Source: Yersinia rochesterensis (GTDB lineage Bacteria > Pseudomonadota > Gammaproteobacteria > Enterobacterales > Enterobacteriaceae). From it: DNA of 64,000 nucleotides. Position numbers and translations under genes: made by a program. Below are positions 1 through 10,041 of this stretch, piece after piece. Each line of letters starts with the position of its first letter. The first letter of the stretch is position 1. The stretch is from assembly GCF_003600645.1 (NCBI RefSeq), contig NZ_CP032482.1:186001-250000 (forward strand), read 5' to 3'. The notes beneath the pieces were generated by a model. That model did not search any database, had not been told where the DNA came from, and saw nothing but the letters and a program-made list of their open reading frames with translations.

Positions 1-1037
1 AACTTATTGCCCACCATTTTGTGAAAAAAACGCAATACAGCGACTATGCCATTTTGTATCGCGGCAACCATCAATCACGGTTGTTTGAAAAGCTGCTGAT
101 GCAAAACCGCATTCCTTACCGTATCTCCGGCGGCGATTCATTTTTCTCGCGCCCAGAAATCAAAGATTTACTGGCTTACTTGCGGGTATTGACCAATCAG
201 GATGATGACAGCGCATTCTTACGCATCGTGAATACCCCAAAGCGTGAGATAGGTTCAGCGACGGTTCAAAAACTGGGTGAATGGGCCAATGTGCGTAATA
301 AAAGCCTGTTTCGTGCCAGTTTTGATTTAGGGCTAGGTGAGCATTTGAAAGGTCGGGGGCTGGAATCATTACAGCGCTTTACGCATTGGATGGACGGCAT
401 TATTCGGTTAGTGGAACACGAGCCAGTGGCGGCAGTGCGGGATTTGATCCACGGCATTGATTATGAGAGTTGGCTGTTCGAAACTTCCCCTAGCCCGAAA
501 GCCGCTGAGATGCGGATGAAAAACGTCAATTTATTATTCAGTTGGATGACAGAAATGCTGGAAGGGTCAGAATTGAATGAACCAATGACCCTGACTCAGG
601 TTGTCACGCGCTTTACCCTGCGCGATATGATGGAGCGCGGGGAAAGTGATGAGGAGCTGGATCAAGTGCAATTGATGACCTTGCATGCTTCAAAAGGGCT
701 GGAATTTCCGTATGTATTCTTGGTCGGCATGGAAGAGGGTTTACTGCCACACCAAAGCAGTATTGACGAAGATAATGTCGATGAAGAGCGGCGACTGGCC
801 TATGTGGGAATCACCCGTGCTCAGCGCGAACTGTTTTTCACTTTGTGCAAAGAACGGCGGCAGTATGGCGAGCTGATTCGGCCAGAACCAAGCCGCTTTT
901 TGATGGAATTGCCGCAGGATGATTTGAAATGGGAAAATGAGCGCAAAGTCGTGAGCCCGGAAGAGCGGATGCAAAAAGGCCAGAGTCACCTGGCCAATAT
1001 TCGTGCGCAACTTGCGAATGCTAAAAAGCCACAGTAA
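1..1037 (+). CDS. rep: ATP-dependent DNA helicase Rep, 3' part (5' end outside window)
   Basis: C-terminal half of the UvrD/Rep-family superfamily 1A 3'-5' helicase that clears proteins ahead of the replication fork. The reading frame is open from the first bases of the window, so the GTG at 21 is internal and not a start. Helicase motif IV (YRGNHQSR) is at 60-83, motif V ([13 protein letters not shown]) near 670, and motif VI ([14 protein letters not shown]) near 785. The C-terminal tail is short and lysine-rich. It belongs to the same family as UvrD at 34.6 kb but is clearly a separate protein. It converges on gppA with only 32 bp between them. Confidence 0.97.
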   Translation, partial: LIAHHFVKKTQYSDYAILYRGNHQSRLFEKLLMQNRIPYRISGGDSFFSRPEIKDLLAYLRVLTNQDDDSAFLRIVNTPKREIGSATVQKLGEWANVRNKSLFRASFDLGLGEHLKGRGLESLQRFTHWMDGIIRLVEHEPVAAVRDLIHGIDYESWLFETSPSPKAAEMRMKNVNLLFSWMTEMLEGSELNEPMTLTQVVTRFTLRDMMERGESDEELDQVQLMTLHASKGLEFPYVFLVGMEEGLLPHQSSIDEDNVDEERRLAYVGITRAQRELFFTLCKERRQYGELIRPEPSRFLMELPQDDLKWENERKVVSPEERMQKGQSHLANIRAQLANAKKPQ

Positions 1038-1069
1038 AGCTGATGCGGCGCTGCTCAGTGACAAAGAAT

Positions 1070-2566
1070 TTAGTCCAATTCTTCTAATAATAGCGGCCAC
1101 TGAACATAGCTCTGCCAATGACTTTCTTGTTCTAATGCTTCTGCACGGTAAGGATGCTGTTGCAGCCAGCCCTGAGGTAACAGTACATAAAGCCCCTCAC
1201 TATTGGCCCGTAGCCTAACCGCCGGTAGTGTGTCATCCCGGCGACGGCTGGAGAATATAATCGCCAGACGCAATAAACAACACAAATGCTGAGCCATCTC
1301 TACTGGCAATGCATTTTGTTGATTTAACAGCAAAAGATCGATCGTATTACTCTGATTTTGCAGCAAAGCCGCAAGTAGCAGTTTTTGAGCGGGAGTAAAA
1401 CCAGGGAGATCCAGATTGCGTATCAGGTAAGCAGCATGTTGCGGAGCACGTTTAAAATCGATGCTTAGGCCAATTTCGTGCATCAAACAGGCATTTTGCA
1501 ATAACTCGCGACATCGGCCATCAAGATGCCACTCTTTTTCCACCTGAAGTAAAAAGTTATCGGCCAATTTACTGACGCGTTTGGCTTGTTCAGTATCCAG
1601 TAAATAGCGGCGCTGTATATTTCTCACTGTTCGGCTGCGAACATCTTGTTCTACCGGCAAATGAAGCATGCCATAGACCAGCCCTTCACGTAGTGCGCCG
1701 CCCGCTAGCGTCATGCTTTCAATCGCCAACTCTTGGAATATTGCAATTAAGATAGACAGGCCACTGGGGAAAACCAGAGCGCGTTCCAGTGTTAAACCGG
1801 GGATTTCCAGTTCTTCCAGTTTGCCACATTGAATTGCTCTTTGTTTGAGCTGCTGCAATTTGGCTAAGGTGATCAGCTCGTCCATACCTTGAGCGACCAT
1901 GATTTCTTGCAGGGCCTGAACCGTGCCAGAGGCACCGACACAGATTTGCCAGCCATGGTCACGAAAGCGCTGCGCGACAGGTTTTAGCATCTCACGAGCA
2001 GCTAATTCTGCACGATCAAAATTGTCTTTTGCCAGATTGCGGTCACTGAAGTAGCGCTCCAACCAGGTTACGCAACCCATTGATAAACTGACCAGAATAT
2101 TTGCCTGAGCACCATTGCCGGTCACCAGCTCTGTGCTGCCACCGCCAATATCGACGACTAAACGCTGCTCTGGCCCACCGGTAGTATGGGCAACGCCCTG
2201 ATAAATCAGACGCGCTTCTTCTTCACCACTGATCACTTGAATCGGACAACCGAGGATTTCAGCCGCCGTTTGCAGGAATTCTTCAGCATTTGAGGCCAGA
2301 CGCAGGGTTGCTGTTGCGACCACACGAATCTGACTCAAAGGAATGTCCTGCAAGCGCTCTGAGAAAAGCTTCAAACATTGCCAGCCACGTTCCATCGCTT
2401 CTTGCGATAGGTGGTTTTGGCTATCCAGACCCGCCGCCAGACGGACTTTCCGCTTGATTCGGGCTAACGTCTGGATACTGCCAGCCACCTCACGTACCAC
2501 CAACATATGAAAACTGTTGGAGCCAAGATCGATGGCAGCATAAAGTGAGGTGGAACTTAGCATCAT
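1070..2566 (-). CDS. gppA: Guanosine-5'-triphosphate,3'-diphosphate pyrophosphatase
   Basis: Converts pppGpp to ppGpp in the stringent response and belongs to the Ppx/GppA exopolyphosphatase family (ASKHA fold). 498 aa, close to the 494 aa of E. coli GppA. The N-terminal phosphate-binding motif [13 protein letters not shown] begins near residue 13, and [14 protein letters not shown] and the GASGTVQA segment follow. The C-terminal part is the helical HD-like domain. The ATG lies 3 bp after the rhlB stop, so the two genes form one minus-strand operon. A second ATG directly follows the first and could equally be the start. Confidence 0.96.
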   Translation of the reverse strand: MMLSSTSLYAAIDLGSNSFHMLVVREVAGSIQTLARIKRKVRLAAGLDSQNHLSQEAMERGWQCLKLFSERLQDIPLSQIRVVATATLRLASNAEEFLQTAAEILGCPIQVISGEEEARLIYQGVAHTTGGPEQRLVVDIGGGSTELVTGNGAQANILVSLSMGCVTWLERYFSDRNLAKDNFDRAELAAREMLKPVAQRFRDHGWQICVGASGTVQALQEIMVAQGMDELITLAKLQQLKQRAIQCGKLEELEIPGLTLERALVFPSGLSILIAIFQELAIESMTLAGGALREGLVYGMLHLPVEQDVRSRTVRNIQRRYLLDTEQAKRVSKLADNFLLQVEKEWHLDGRCRELLQNACLMHEIGLSIDFKRAPQHAAYLIRNLDLPGFTPAQKLLLAALLQNQSNTIDLLLLNQQNALPVEMAQHLCCLLRLAIIFSSRRRDDTLPAVRLRANSEGLYVLLPQGWLQQHPYRAEALEQESHWQSYVQWPLLLEELD

Positions 2567-2569
2567 TTA

Positions 2570-3856
2570 TCAGCTCGGTCGCTTACGGTTATTCCGTGGT
2601 GCACCACTGCGACGTGGAGCAGAATTACGGCGTGGGCCATTCCCGGTGCGGGTACGGGCCAGACGTTTTGGTGCTGGTAAATCAGTTAATAGCGCATCGC
2701 TATTATATTTACTTACCGGAATGCTATGGCCAGTGTAGGTCTCAATAGCGGGTAAGTTTAACGCGTACTCTTCACATGCCAGGCTGATGGAATGACCACT
2801 TTCGCCAGCACGGCCAGTTCGGCCAATGCGGTGAACATAATCTTCACAGTCATCGGGTAAGTCATAGTTGAAGACATGGGTTACCAGTGGAATGTGTAGG
2901 CCACGGGCGGCAACATCAGTCGCAACCAAAATATCCAAATCACCTTTAGTGAAATCTTCCAGAATTCGCAGGCGTTTTTTCTGTGCCACATCACCGGTCA
3001 ACAAACCGACACGATGACCATCAGCGGCTAAATGGCCCCAGATTTCTTCGCAACGATGTTTGGTATTGGCGAAAATAATGCAGCGATCTGGCCACTCTTC
3101 TTCAATTAACGTCTGAAGCAGACGCATTTTTTCTTCATTTGAAGGGTAGAATAGCTCTTCCTGAATGCGGTGGCCGGTTTTTTGCAACGGTTCCACTTCA
3201 ACATATTCAGCGTTATTCATTTGCTCAAAGGCCAGTTCACGTACCCGGTACGATAGTGTGGCAGAGAACAGCATGTTTAAGCGCTTATCAACGGAAGGCA
3301 TACGGCGGAACAGCCAGCGGATATCTTTAATAAAGCCTAAATCGTACATCCGATCAGCTTCATCCAAGACCACAACCTGAATCGCACCGAGGTTAATATA
3401 ATTTTGTTTTGCGTAATCGATTAAACGACCAGTAGTACCGATCAGAATATCAACACCACTTTCCAGCACCTTAAGCTGTTTATCATAGCCATCGCCGCCA
3501 TAAGCCAAGCCTAATTTCAGCCCGGTTATCTGGGAAAGTGATTCTGCATCAGAGTGAATTTGCACGGCTAACTCGCGCGTTGGTGCCATAATTAAAGCGC
3601 GCGGCTGATTAGTCTGGCGACCCTCTTCTGCGGGGTGAGAAAGCAAATAATGGAAAGTAGACGCTAAGAATGCCAGCGTCTTGCCGGTTCCTGTTTGCGC
3701 CTGACCCGCTACATCACGCCCCGAAAGGGTGAGTGGCAATGCTAACGCCTGTATCGGCGTGCAATACTGAAACCCTTTGTTTTCAAGGGCTTCAATAACT
3801 AGCGGGTGCAGGGCGAAGTCGGAAAACTTCTGTTCGGTCAAGTGTGTTTTGCTCAT
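2570..3856 (-). CDS. rhlB: ATP-dependent RNA helicase RhlB
   Basis: DEAD-box RNA helicase of the RNA degradosome, which unwinds structured RNA for PNPase on the RNase E scaffold. 428 aa. Visible motifs in order are the Q motif region (FQYCTPIQ), motif I AQTGTGKT, Ia APTRELA, II DEAD, III SAT, and [10 protein letters not shown], followed by an Arg/Pro-rich basic tail (residues about 395-428) that is typical of RhlB. It is divergent from trxA, with 118 bp of shared promoter region, and is the first gene of rhlB-gppA. Confidence 0.97.
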   Translation of the reverse strand: MSKTHLTEQKFSDFALHPLVIEALENKGFQYCTPIQALALPLTLSGRDVAGQAQTGTGKTLAFLASTFHYLLSHPAEEGRQTNQPRALIMAPTRELAVQIHSDAESLSQITGLKLGLAYGGDGYDKQLKVLESGVDILIGTTGRLIDYAKQNYINLGAIQVVVLDEADRMYDLGFIKDIRWLFRRMPSVDKRLNMLFSATLSYRVRELAFEQMNNAEYVEVEPLQKTGHRIQEELFYPSNEEKMRLLQTLIEEEWPDRCIIFANTKHRCEEIWGHLAADGHRVGLLTGDVAQKKRLRILEDFTKGDLDILVATDVAARGLHIPLVTHVFNYDLPDDCEDYVHRIGRTGRAGESGHSISLACEEYALNLPAIETYTGHSIPVSKYNSDALLTDLPAPKRLARTRTGNGPRRNSAPRRSGAPRNNRKRPS

Positions 3857-3974
3857 AGTGTGGTAGAATATCAGCTAACTATTGCTTTACGAAAGCGTAT
3901 CCGGTGAAATAAAGTCATCCTACTGTTGGTTAATGCTACACCAACGAGGTAGACACAATCCTTTGGAGTAGAAC

Positions 3975-4301
3975 ATGAGCGATAAAATTATTCACCTGAG
4001 TGACGAAAGCTTCGGCACTAAAGTGCTGGAAGCCGATGGCCTGGTTCTGGTTGATTTCTGGGCTGAATGGTGTGGTCCGTGCAAGATGATTGCTCCGATT
4101 TTGGATGAAATTGCTGAAGAGTATGAAGGTAGGCTTACCATCACTAAATTGAATATTGATGATAACCAAGCCACTGCACCGAAATACGGTATCCGTGGTA
4201 TCCCTACGCTGTTGTTATTCCGTGACGGTGAAGTAGTGGCAACCAAGGTAGGTGCTTTGTCTAAGGGTCAGCTTAAAGAATTCTTGGATGCTAATCTGTA
4301 A
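3975..4301 (+). CDS. trxA: Thioredoxin 1
   Basis: Small cytoplasmic dithiol-disulfide oxidoreductase. 108 aa, the standard length for E. coli-type TrxA. The redox motif WCGPC is at residues 32-36 (Cys33, Cys36), preceded by LVDFWAE. The conserved cis-Pro loop [11 protein letters not shown] is near residues 72-82. A good ribosome site (TTGGAG) lies 8 bp before the ATG. The gene stands between the divergent rhlB and rho, and an ERIC element starts only 17 bp after its stop codon. Confidence 0.98.
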   Translation: MSDKIIHLSDESFGTKVLEADGLVLVDFWAEWCGPCKMIAPILDEIAEEYEGRLTITKLNIDDNQATAPKYGIRGIPTLLLFRDGEVVATKVGALSKGQLKEFLDANL

Positions 4302-4318
4302 GCGGCGTTAGCCGTTAA

Positions 4319-4498
4319 TACCGAAAGTCATTGGCGTTGCAGTAAGGCAGCAAACGAGCGACAGATTGGTTATAAACCATTTTGAACCGCGTGAGCGTTA
4401 GCCTCTAATGAAGCTCATAATCCCGATAAGCTGACTCAGGTCACTGATTCGGGTAAGTCAGAGTCGCACACCGCTGCAGCTTCAAGGCCGTAGGGTAT
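4319..4498 (-). repeat. ERIC element carrying an internal insertion, in the trxA-rho spacer
   Basis: Read on the minus strand it begins ATACCCTA and ends with the block CTTACTGCAACGCCAATGAC, matching both ends of the ERIC copies at 22831 and 42079. The core ACTTACCCGAATCA...AGCTTATCGGGATTA is degenerate. About 60 extra bases sit after the core, starting TGAGCTTCATTAGAGGCT and including the run GTTCAAAATGG. The same kind of insert is present in the element at 40489. Terminal TACC/GGTA matches are retained. Confidence 0.8.
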
Positions 4499-4501
4499 GT
4501 T

Positions 4502-4535
4502 TAGCGGCAGTTGTGATTTCTCACACTGACCGCTA
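4502..4535 (+). other. Long bulged hairpin in the rho leader region
   Basis: TAGCGG pairs with CCGCTA, CAGT with ACTG and GTGA with TCAC around a TTTC loop: 14 pairs with two single-base bulges. No T run follows, so it is not a simple intrinsic terminator. It could mark the end of trxA transcription or be structure in the rho leader. Confidence 0.45.
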
Positions 4536-4938
4536 GACGCCCGCAAAGAAGCGTGTTAAGTTTACCCTACTGCATATAGAACATTCCTGTGTATTGAGTC
4601 CGGGTTTGTAGCATCTAGCTTATTCTTTAGTATCTAATAAACAGTCTGTAGCATCTAACTAAATAGTTTGAATCTAAAGTTTTACTCTATGTCGAAATAA
4701 TTTGTGTTGAGAATATGTATGAACTCAATCGCTTTTTGACAGTCTAGTGTTTTACAAAATCAGTCTAAGGCACCTTCAATCTTTACACCGTTGAGTCGCG
4801 CAAGCTTGCGTAAGTCATTACTTGCGTAGTTTGGCCAAGGCCGGTGATTGAATGTCCCGTTAAACAGGCACGGATGACGCTGCCATACCATTCACGACCA
4901 TAGTTCGAGACATACCCCGAGTTTAAGAACCCACCATT
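4536..4938 (+). promoter_or_regulatory. rho leader / promoter region
   Basis: About 400 bp with no gene between the ERIC-containing block and rho. The rho genes of enterobacteria have a long leader in which Rho represses itself by early termination. Visible here: a TTGACA box at 4736-4741 without a convincing -10; the motif TAGCATCTA three times (4609, 4628 as TAGTATCTA, 4649); and a perfect 12-bp palindrome CGCAAGCTTGCG near 4799. I could not identify a counterpart of the E. coli rhoL peptide. The promoter position is unproven. Confidence 0.4.
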
Positions 4939-6198
4939 ATGAATCTTACCGAATTAAAGAACACGCCGGTTTCTGATCTGATAACACTTGGCGAAAATAT
5001 GGGGCTGGAAAACCTGGCCCGGATGCGTAAACAAGATATTATTTTCTCTATCCTTAAGCAGCACGCGAAAAGTGGAGAAGATATCTTCGGTGACGGTGTA
5101 TTGGAGATATTGCAGGATGGATTTGGTTTCCTCCGTTCAGCAGACAGCTCCTACCTCGCCGGCCCCGACGACATCTATGTATCCCCAAGCCAAATTCGCC
5201 GTTTCAACCTTCGCACTGGTGATACCGTTGCCGGTAAGATTCGTCCACCAAAAGAAGGTGAGCGTTATTTTGCATTGTTGAAAGTTAACGAAGTTAACTA
5301 CGACAAACCGGAAAATGCCCGTAACAAAATCCTGTTCGAAAACTTAACCCCATTACATGCCAATTCTCGTCTACGGATGGAACGTGGTAATGGTTCGACA
5401 GAAGATTTAACTGCCCGTGTACTTGATTTGGCTTCGCCGATCGGTCGTGGCCAGCGTGGGCTGATTGTTGCTCCGCCAAAAGCGGGTAAGACTATGCTGT
5501 TGCAGAATATTGCTACCAGCATTGCTTACAATCACCCTGATTGCGTATTAATGGTCTTGTTGATTGACGAGCGTCCGGAAGAAGTGACTGAGATGCAACG
5601 TCTGGTTAAAGGTGAAGTTATTGCTTCAACTTTCGATGAGCCTGCATCCCGTCACGTCCAAGTCGCTGAAATGGTTATCGAGAAAGCGAAACGTCTGGTT
5701 GAGCATAAAAAAGACGTTATCATCTTACTGGATTCGATTACTCGTTTGGCCCGTGCATACAACACCGTCGTACCTGCTTCTGGTAAAGTTCTGACTGGTG
5801 GTGTGGATGCTAACGCCTTACATCGTCCTAAGCGTTTCTTTGGTGCTGCACGTAATGTTGAAGAGGGCGGTAGCCTGACCATCATTGCCACCGCGTTGGT
5901 TGATACCGGTTCTAAAATGGATGAAGTTATCTATGAAGAATTTAAAGGTACCGGCAACATGGAATTGCATCTTTCTCGCAAAATTGCAGAGAAACGCGTG
6001 TTCCCAGCTATTGATTTCAACCGCTCTGGTACGCGTAAAGAAGAGTTGCTGACAACGACTGAAGAGCTACAAAAAATGTGGATTTTACGTCGAATTCTTC
6101 ATCCAATGGGTGAGATCGATGCAATGGAATTCCTCATCAGTAAACTGGCAACAGCGAAAACCAACGATCAGTTCTTCGATAACATGAGACGTTCATAA
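4939..6198 (+). CDS. rho: Transcription termination factor Rho
   Basis: Hexameric RNA-dependent ATPase that ends transcription at C-rich unstructured RNA. 419 aa, the same length as E. coli Rho. The N-terminal helical domain is followed by the OSB RNA-binding fold (GFGFLR, residues about 62-66). Walker A APPKAGKT ends at Thr185 (Lys181 and Lys184), Walker B is ILLDSITR near 260-268, and the Q-loop/R-loop region is [14 protein letters not shown]. The start is the E. coli-like [11 protein letters not shown] clear terminator follows. Confidence 0.98.
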   Translation: MNLTELKNTPVSDLITLGENMGLENLARMRKQDIIFSILKQHAKSGEDIFGDGVLEILQDGFGFLRSADSSYLAGPDDIYVSPSQIRRFNLRTGDTVAGKIRPPKEGERYFALLKVNEVNYDKPENARNKILFENLTPLHANSRLRMERGNGSTEDLTARVLDLASPIGRGQRGLIVAPPKAGKTMLLQNIATSIAYNHPDCVLMVLLIDERPEEVTEMQRLVKGEVIASTFDEPASRHVQVAEMVIEKAKRLVEHKKDVIILLDSITRLARAYNTVVPASGKVLTGGVDANALHRPKRFFGAARNVEEGGSLTIIATALVDTGSKMDEVIYEEFKGTGNMELHLSRKIAEKRVFPAIDFNRSGTRKEELLTTTEELQKMWILRRILHPMGEIDAMEFLISKLATAKTNDQFFDNMRRS

Positions 6199-6218
6199 GT
6201 TTAGCTAAATTAATCAAA

Positions 6219-6246
6219 ACGCCACGCTCAGACGTGGCGTTTTTTG
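6219..6246 (+). terminator. Intrinsic terminator of rho
   Basis: ACGCCACG pairs with CGTGGCGT around a 6-base loop and is followed directly by a run of T, 21 bp after the rho stop codon. Confidence 0.9.
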
Positions 6247-6310
6247 CATTTGGGCTATACGATAGTCGGGATTGTTATCTACCTAGTGAATGATGCAATC
6301 AAACCAATGT

Positions 6311-6544
6311 CTATTTTCTATACTTATTCTTCTTATATATCCAAAGAGTTTTGAGTGGCAGGTCGACAATAAATAAGCCAATCCCGATGAGAACGTGCAG
6401 TGCCCCTGCGGCTTCAAATATGAAAGGGATAACGAGAAAATAGTAAAAATAGAGTTGGGAATAGTAAGTAAGGCTGTCATCATATTCAGAAATAACTGAA
6501 AGCATAGGGAAGGCATAGGGAAGGCGTGGTATACGCCAAGCCAC
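6311..6544 (-). CDS. Possible small membrane protein upstream of wecA
   Basis: Unrecognised open frame of 77 codons on the minus strand in the rho-wecA spacer, from a GTG at 6544; an internal ATG at its 15th codon is an alternative. The product has two hydrophobic stretches (FYYFLVIPFIFEAAGAL and VLIGIGLFIVDLPL) and a basic end (IYKKNKYRK), which looks like a real small inner-membrane protein. Against it: no good ribosome site, AT-rich sequence, a 12-bp duplication (GGCATAGGGAAG twice near 6503-6526) in the 5' part, and an overlapping longer frame of no obvious character. An alternative is that this spacer is simply non-coding leader for wecA. Confidence 0.3.
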   Translation of the reverse strand: MAWRIPRLPYAFPMLSVISEYDDSLTYYSQLYFYYFLVIPFIFEAAGALHVLIGIGLFIVDLPLKTLWIYKKNKYRK

Positions 6545-6584
6545 ATGCTAAGCTGTCGTATCTTTTTGCAGAGAGCGGTTAAAC

Positions 6585-7682
6585 GTGAATTTACTCACTA
6601 TGAGTACTGAAATATTTGTTATTTTTCTGTTTTCTCTGGCATTTTTATTTGTAGCTCGCAAAGTTGCCAAGAAAATTGGATTAGTTGATAAACCTAACTA
6701 TCGCAAACGTCACCAAGGATTGATCCCATTAGTGGGCGGAATATCCGTGTTTGCGGGTATTTGTTTTACTTTCCTGATAACTAACCAACAGATCCCACAT
6801 TTCCACTTATATCTGGGGTGTGCTGGTTTATTGGTGTTCGTTGGTGCTTTAGATGATCGCTTCGATATCAGTGTAAAAATCCGAGCTTTTGTACAAGCAT
6901 TAGTCGGTATTGCCATGATGGCAGCCGCAGGGCTTTATTTACGCAGCTTGGGGCATGTATTTGGCCCGTGGGAGATGGTATTAGGGCCGTTCGGTTATGT
7001 TGTCACACTGTTCGCAGTATGGGCGGCGATAAACGCTTTCAATATGGTCGATGGCATTGATGGTTTACTGGGAGGGCTGTCTTGTGTCTCTTTCGGTGCC
7101 ATGGGTCTTTTACTGTATCAAAGCGGACAAATGGCATTAGCGCTATGGTGTTTTGCGATGATCGCCGCCATCTTGCCTTATATTTTGCTTAACCTTGGGT
7201 TGCTGGGTCGCCGCTATAAAGTCTTTATGGGCGATGCGGGTAGTACGCTGATTGGTTTCACCGCAATTTGGATACTATTGCAAAGCACACAGGGGAATTC
7301 CCATCCCATTAACCCGGTCACCGCATTGTGGATTATTGCAATTCCATTGATGGATATGATTGCCATCATGTATCGGCGTTTGCGTAAAGGAATGAGTCCT
7401 TTCTCCCCCGACCGCCAACATATCCATCACTTAATCATGCGCGCCGGTTTTACTTCACGACAGGCATTTGTCTTAATCACTCTAGCTGCGGCATTGTTAG
7501 CGGGAGTGGGCGTTATCGGCGAACGGCTAACATTTATCCCTGAATGGGTCATGTTGGCATTATTCTTGCTTGCATTTCTGTTGTATGGCTACTGCATAAA
7601 ACGGGCATGGCGAGTGGCGCGTTTTATCAAACGTATCAAGCGTCGGATGCGCCGTGCATCGCAAAATAAGCATGAATCTTAA
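6585..7682 (+). CDS. wecA: UDP-GlcNAc:undecaprenyl-phosphate GlcNAc-1-phosphate transferase
   Basis: First step of enterobacterial common antigen (ECA) synthesis, and of many O antigens: transfers GlcNAc-1-P to undecaprenyl phosphate to give lipid I. 365 aa polytopic inner-membrane protein of the MraY/WecA family. The Asp-rich motif GALDDRFD (about residues 87-94), NAFNMVDGIDGL, the Mg-binding VFMGDAGST and the HIHH loop (SPDRQHIHHLI) are all present. Two starts 15 bp apart are possible (GTG at 6585 or ATG at 6600); MNLLT at 6585 matches the E. coli protein. First gene of the 12-gene ECA operon. Confidence 0.97.
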   Translation: MNLLTMSTEIFVIFLFSLAFLFVARKVAKKIGLVDKPNYRKRHQGLIPLVGGISVFAGICFTFLITNQQIPHFHLYLGCAGLLVFVGALDDRFDISVKIRAFVQALVGIAMMAAAGLYLRSLGHVFGPWEMVLGPFGYVVTLFAVWAAINAFNMVDGIDGLLGGLSCVSFGAMGLLLYQSGQMALALWCFAMIAAILPYILLNLGLLGRRYKVFMGDAGSTLIGFTAIWILLQSTQGNSHPINPVTALWIIAIPLMDMIAIMYRRLRKGMSPFSPDRQHIHHLIMRAGFTSRQAFVLITLAAALLAGVGVIGERLTFIPEWVMLALFLLAFLLYGYCIKRAWRVARFIKRIKRRMRRASQNKHES

Positions 7683-7702
7683 CCAGAGGCTTTTAGGCAG
7701 TG

Positions 7703-8779
7703 ATGAAACCAGAATCTATGTCGACTGATAAAACAGGATCTACCCATAACGAGCCAGTTATGGATAACGAGTTAGATATCCGCAGCCTGTGCCGTACTCT
7801 TTGGCGCGGTAAAGTGTGGATTATCGGTATGGCAATTCTTTTTGCTGCAATAGCGCTGGGTGTTTCCTACTTGGTAAAACAGCAGTGGAGTGCGACAGCC
7901 ATTACAGACAGGCCAACTGTCAATAATTTGGGCGGTTATTACTCTCAGCAGCAATTTTTGCGCAACCTTGATAGCCGTAGCAATAGTGGTGTTGCCAGTG
8001 AGCAACCCGGTATTTCTGACGAAGCGTACAGCGAATTTATTACTCAGTTAGCCGCTTACGATACGCGCCGTGATTTTTGGCTACAAACTGATTATTACAA
8101 ACAGCGGTTAGAGGGTGATGCTAAGGCGGATGCGGCATTACTCGATGAGCTGGTGAATAATATTGTTTTCACCCCGCGTGATGACAAAAAAATACTGAAT
8201 GACAGCATTAAATTGACGGCAGAAACCGCCACCGATTCCAATAAAATGCTGCGCAGTTATATTGATTTTGCTAGCCAACGTGCTGCCAGTCACTTGAATG
8301 ATGAGATTGAAGGCGCATGGGCTGCTCGCACTCAGTCAATGAAAGCGCAGGTTAAACGGCAAGAAGCCGTTGCTCAAGCGGTGTACGATCGTGAAATTTC
8401 TGCGGTTAAGCAAGCTTTAAAAGTGGCCAGCCAGCAAGGAATTAATCGCAGTCAAACCGATACGCCGGCTGAACAATTACCCGATTCTAAAATGTTTATG
8501 TTAGGTAAACCAATGCTCGAAGCCCGGCTAGAGACATTGCAGGCTACCGGCCCAAGTTTTGATATTGATTATGATCAGAACCGAGCAATGTTGGCAACAT
8601 TGAATGTCGGCCCGACGCTGGATAAAACCTTCCAGGCTTACCGTTACTTACGAACACCAGAAGATCCCGTTACCCGTGATAGCCCGCGTCGCGTATTCCT
8701 GTTGATTATGTGGGGCGCGATTGGCGCATTGGTTGGCGCGGGAGTGGTGTTGGTTCGCCGTACCAGTACGCAAGCATAA
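7703..8779 (+). CDS. wzzE: ECA polysaccharide chain-length modulation protein
   Basis: Inner-membrane co-polymerase (PCP-1) that sets the chain length of ECA made by WzyE. 358 aa from this ATG; a GTG directly before it is the other candidate. Two membrane segments flank a large periplasmic domain: TM1 at about residues 36-56 (WIIGMAILFAAIALGVSYLV) and TM2 near the C-terminus after the Pro-rich RDSPRR motif (VFLLIMWGAIGALVGAGVVL). AITDRPTVNNLGGYYSQQQF is the conserved segment after TM1. It sits 20 bp after wecA. Confidence 0.95.
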   Translation: MKPESMSTDKTGSTHNEPVMDNELDIRSLCRTLWRGKVWIIGMAILFAAIALGVSYLVKQQWSATAITDRPTVNNLGGYYSQQQFLRNLDSRSNSGVASEQPGISDEAYSEFITQLAAYDTRRDFWLQTDYYKQRLEGDAKADAALLDELVNNIVFTPRDDKKILNDSIKLTAETATDSNKMLRSYIDFASQRAASHLNDEIEGAWAARTQSMKAQVKRQEAVAQAVYDREISAVKQALKVASQQGINRSQTDTPAEQLPDSKMFMLGKPMLEARLETLQATGPSFDIDYDQNRAMLATLNVGPTLDKTFQAYRYLRTPEDPVTRDSPRRVFLLIMWGAIGALVGAGVVLVRRTSTQA

Positions 8780-8804
8780 CCCGTACTGTAAGTGCTAAGT
8801 ATTC

Positions 8805-8863
8805 TTGATCAGTAACATATTGATCAGTAAAAGATTGACCAGTAATGGGCGCATTGTGCGCCC
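8805..8863 (+). repeat. Three short tandem repeats plus a hairpin in the wzzE-wecB spacer
   Basis: The unit TTGATCAGTAA occurs three times (8805, 8820, and as TTGACCAGTAA at 8835) with a period of 15. It is followed by a perfect 7-bp hairpin GGGCGCA-TTG-TGCGCCC at 8847-8863 with no T run. This 131-bp spacer is the largest gap inside the ECA operon. The hairpin may help processing or stability of the mRNA; that is inference. Confidence 0.6.
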
Positions 8864-8910
8864 AACTTGCAGGCATTGTCTGCGGCTAACTGACCTTAAA
8901 GAGATTCACT

Positions 8911-10041
8911 GTGAAAGTGTTGACTGTTTTTGGCACCCGGCCTGAAGCCATTAAAATGGCTCCTCTGGTGCATGCTTTGGCTCAGGATGAAGCCTTTGAA
9001 TCAAGAGTCTGCGTCACGGCTCAACATCGTGAGATGCTGGACCAAGTGCTGCGTTTATTTGAGATTCAGCCGGACTATGATTTGAATATCATGAAGCCGG
9101 GACAGGGATTAACGGAAATAACCTGCCGTATTCTGGAAGGGCTAAAGCCCGTTCTGGAGGAGTTTAAGCCGGATGTAATCTTAGTGCATGGCGATACCAC
9201 AACGACGTTATCGACCAGTCTTGCCGCATTCTATCAACGTATTCCTGTTGGTCATGTTGAAGCGGGCTTACGCACCGGGGATCTCTATTCACCGTGGCCA
9301 GAAGAAGCTAACCGCCAACTGACCGGCCACCTTGCTATGTATCATTTTGCTCCGACAGAGAACTCGCGGCAAAACTTGCTACGCGAGATGGTGCCAGACA
9401 ACCGCATTTTCGTGACCGGCAATACCGTGATTGATGCGCTGTTCTGGGTCCGTGATCGGGTGATGAACAACCCAGAATTACGCGATAGTTTGGCGGAGCG
9501 TTATCCATTCATCGATACCAATAAGAAGATGATTCTGGTGACGGGCCATCGTCGTGAGAGTTTTGGTGGCGGTTTTGAGCGGATTTGTAGTGCATTAGCT
9601 GAAATTGCGCTTAAACATCCTGAGGTACAGGTGGTTTATCCGGTGCATCTCAACCCTAACGTCAGTGAGCCGGTCAACCGCATCTTGAAAGGGATTGATA
9701 ATATCATCCTGATCGACCCGCAAGATTACCTGCCATTCGTTTACCTGATGAATCACGCCTACCTGATCCTGACGGATTCCGGTGGTATTCAGGAAGAAGC
9801 GCCTTCATTAGGGAAGCCGGTATTAGTGATGCGGGACACCACTGAGCGCCCGGAAGCCGTCGATTCTGGTACAGTTTTGTTGGTGGGCACTAATATTAAT
9901 AAAATTGTCGATGCAGTGACCCGCTTGCTGACTGATGAAACTGCCTATCATCAAATGTCACGGGCGCATAATCCTTACGGTGACGGGCATGCCTGTCAAC
10001 GCATCCTTGAAGCTTTAAAGAATCATCAGGTGACGCTATGA
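8911..10041 (+). CDS. wecB: UDP-N-acetylglucosamine 2-epimerase (non-hydrolysing)
   Basis: Makes UDP-ManNAc from UDP-GlcNAc for ECA. 376 aa with a GT-B-like fold, the same length as E. coli WecB. All catalytic residues known for the family are present: Asp95 (HGD), Glu117 (HVEAGL), Glu131 (WPEE) and His213 (TGHRRESFG), along with the DSGGIQEE motif at 289-296. The stop overlaps the wecC start (ATGA), so the two are translationally coupled; WecC uses the WecB product directly. Confidence 0.98.
   Translation: MKVLTVFGTRPEAIKMAPLVHALAQDEAFESRVCVTAQHREMLDQVLRLFEIQPDYDLNIMKPGQGLTEITCRILEGLKPVLEEFKPDVILVHGDTTTTLSTSLAAFYQRIPVGHVEAGLRTGDLYSPWPEEANRQLTGHLAMYHFAPTENSRQNLLREMVPDNRIFVTGNTVIDALFWVRDRVMNNPELRDSLAERYPFIDTNKKMILVTGHRRESFGGGFERICSALAEIALKHPEVQVVYPVHLNPNVSEPVNRILKGIDNIILIDPQDYLPFVYLMNHAYLILTDSGGIQEEAPSLGKPVLVMRDTTERPEAVDSGTVLLVGTNINKIVDAVTRLLTDETAYHQMSRAHNPYGDGHACQRILEALKNHQVTL

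Noticed and set aside
21..23. GTG at 21 as a start of a short helicase gene
   Set aside because: The frame is open to the window edge and the product lacks the N-terminal helicase motifs; it is the truncated end of rep.
4511..4525. TGTGA...TCACA in the rho leader as a CRP site
   Set aside because: The halves are separated by 4 bases, not 6, and they form the top of a longer hairpin.
4736..4764. Firm rho promoter at the TTGACA box
   Set aside because: No acceptable -10 hexamer at 16-18 bp spacing; kept only as a remark in the leader entry.
6199..6584. JUMPstart/ops element ahead of the ECA operon
   Set aside because: No GGCGGTAG-type ops sequence was seen upstream of wecA.
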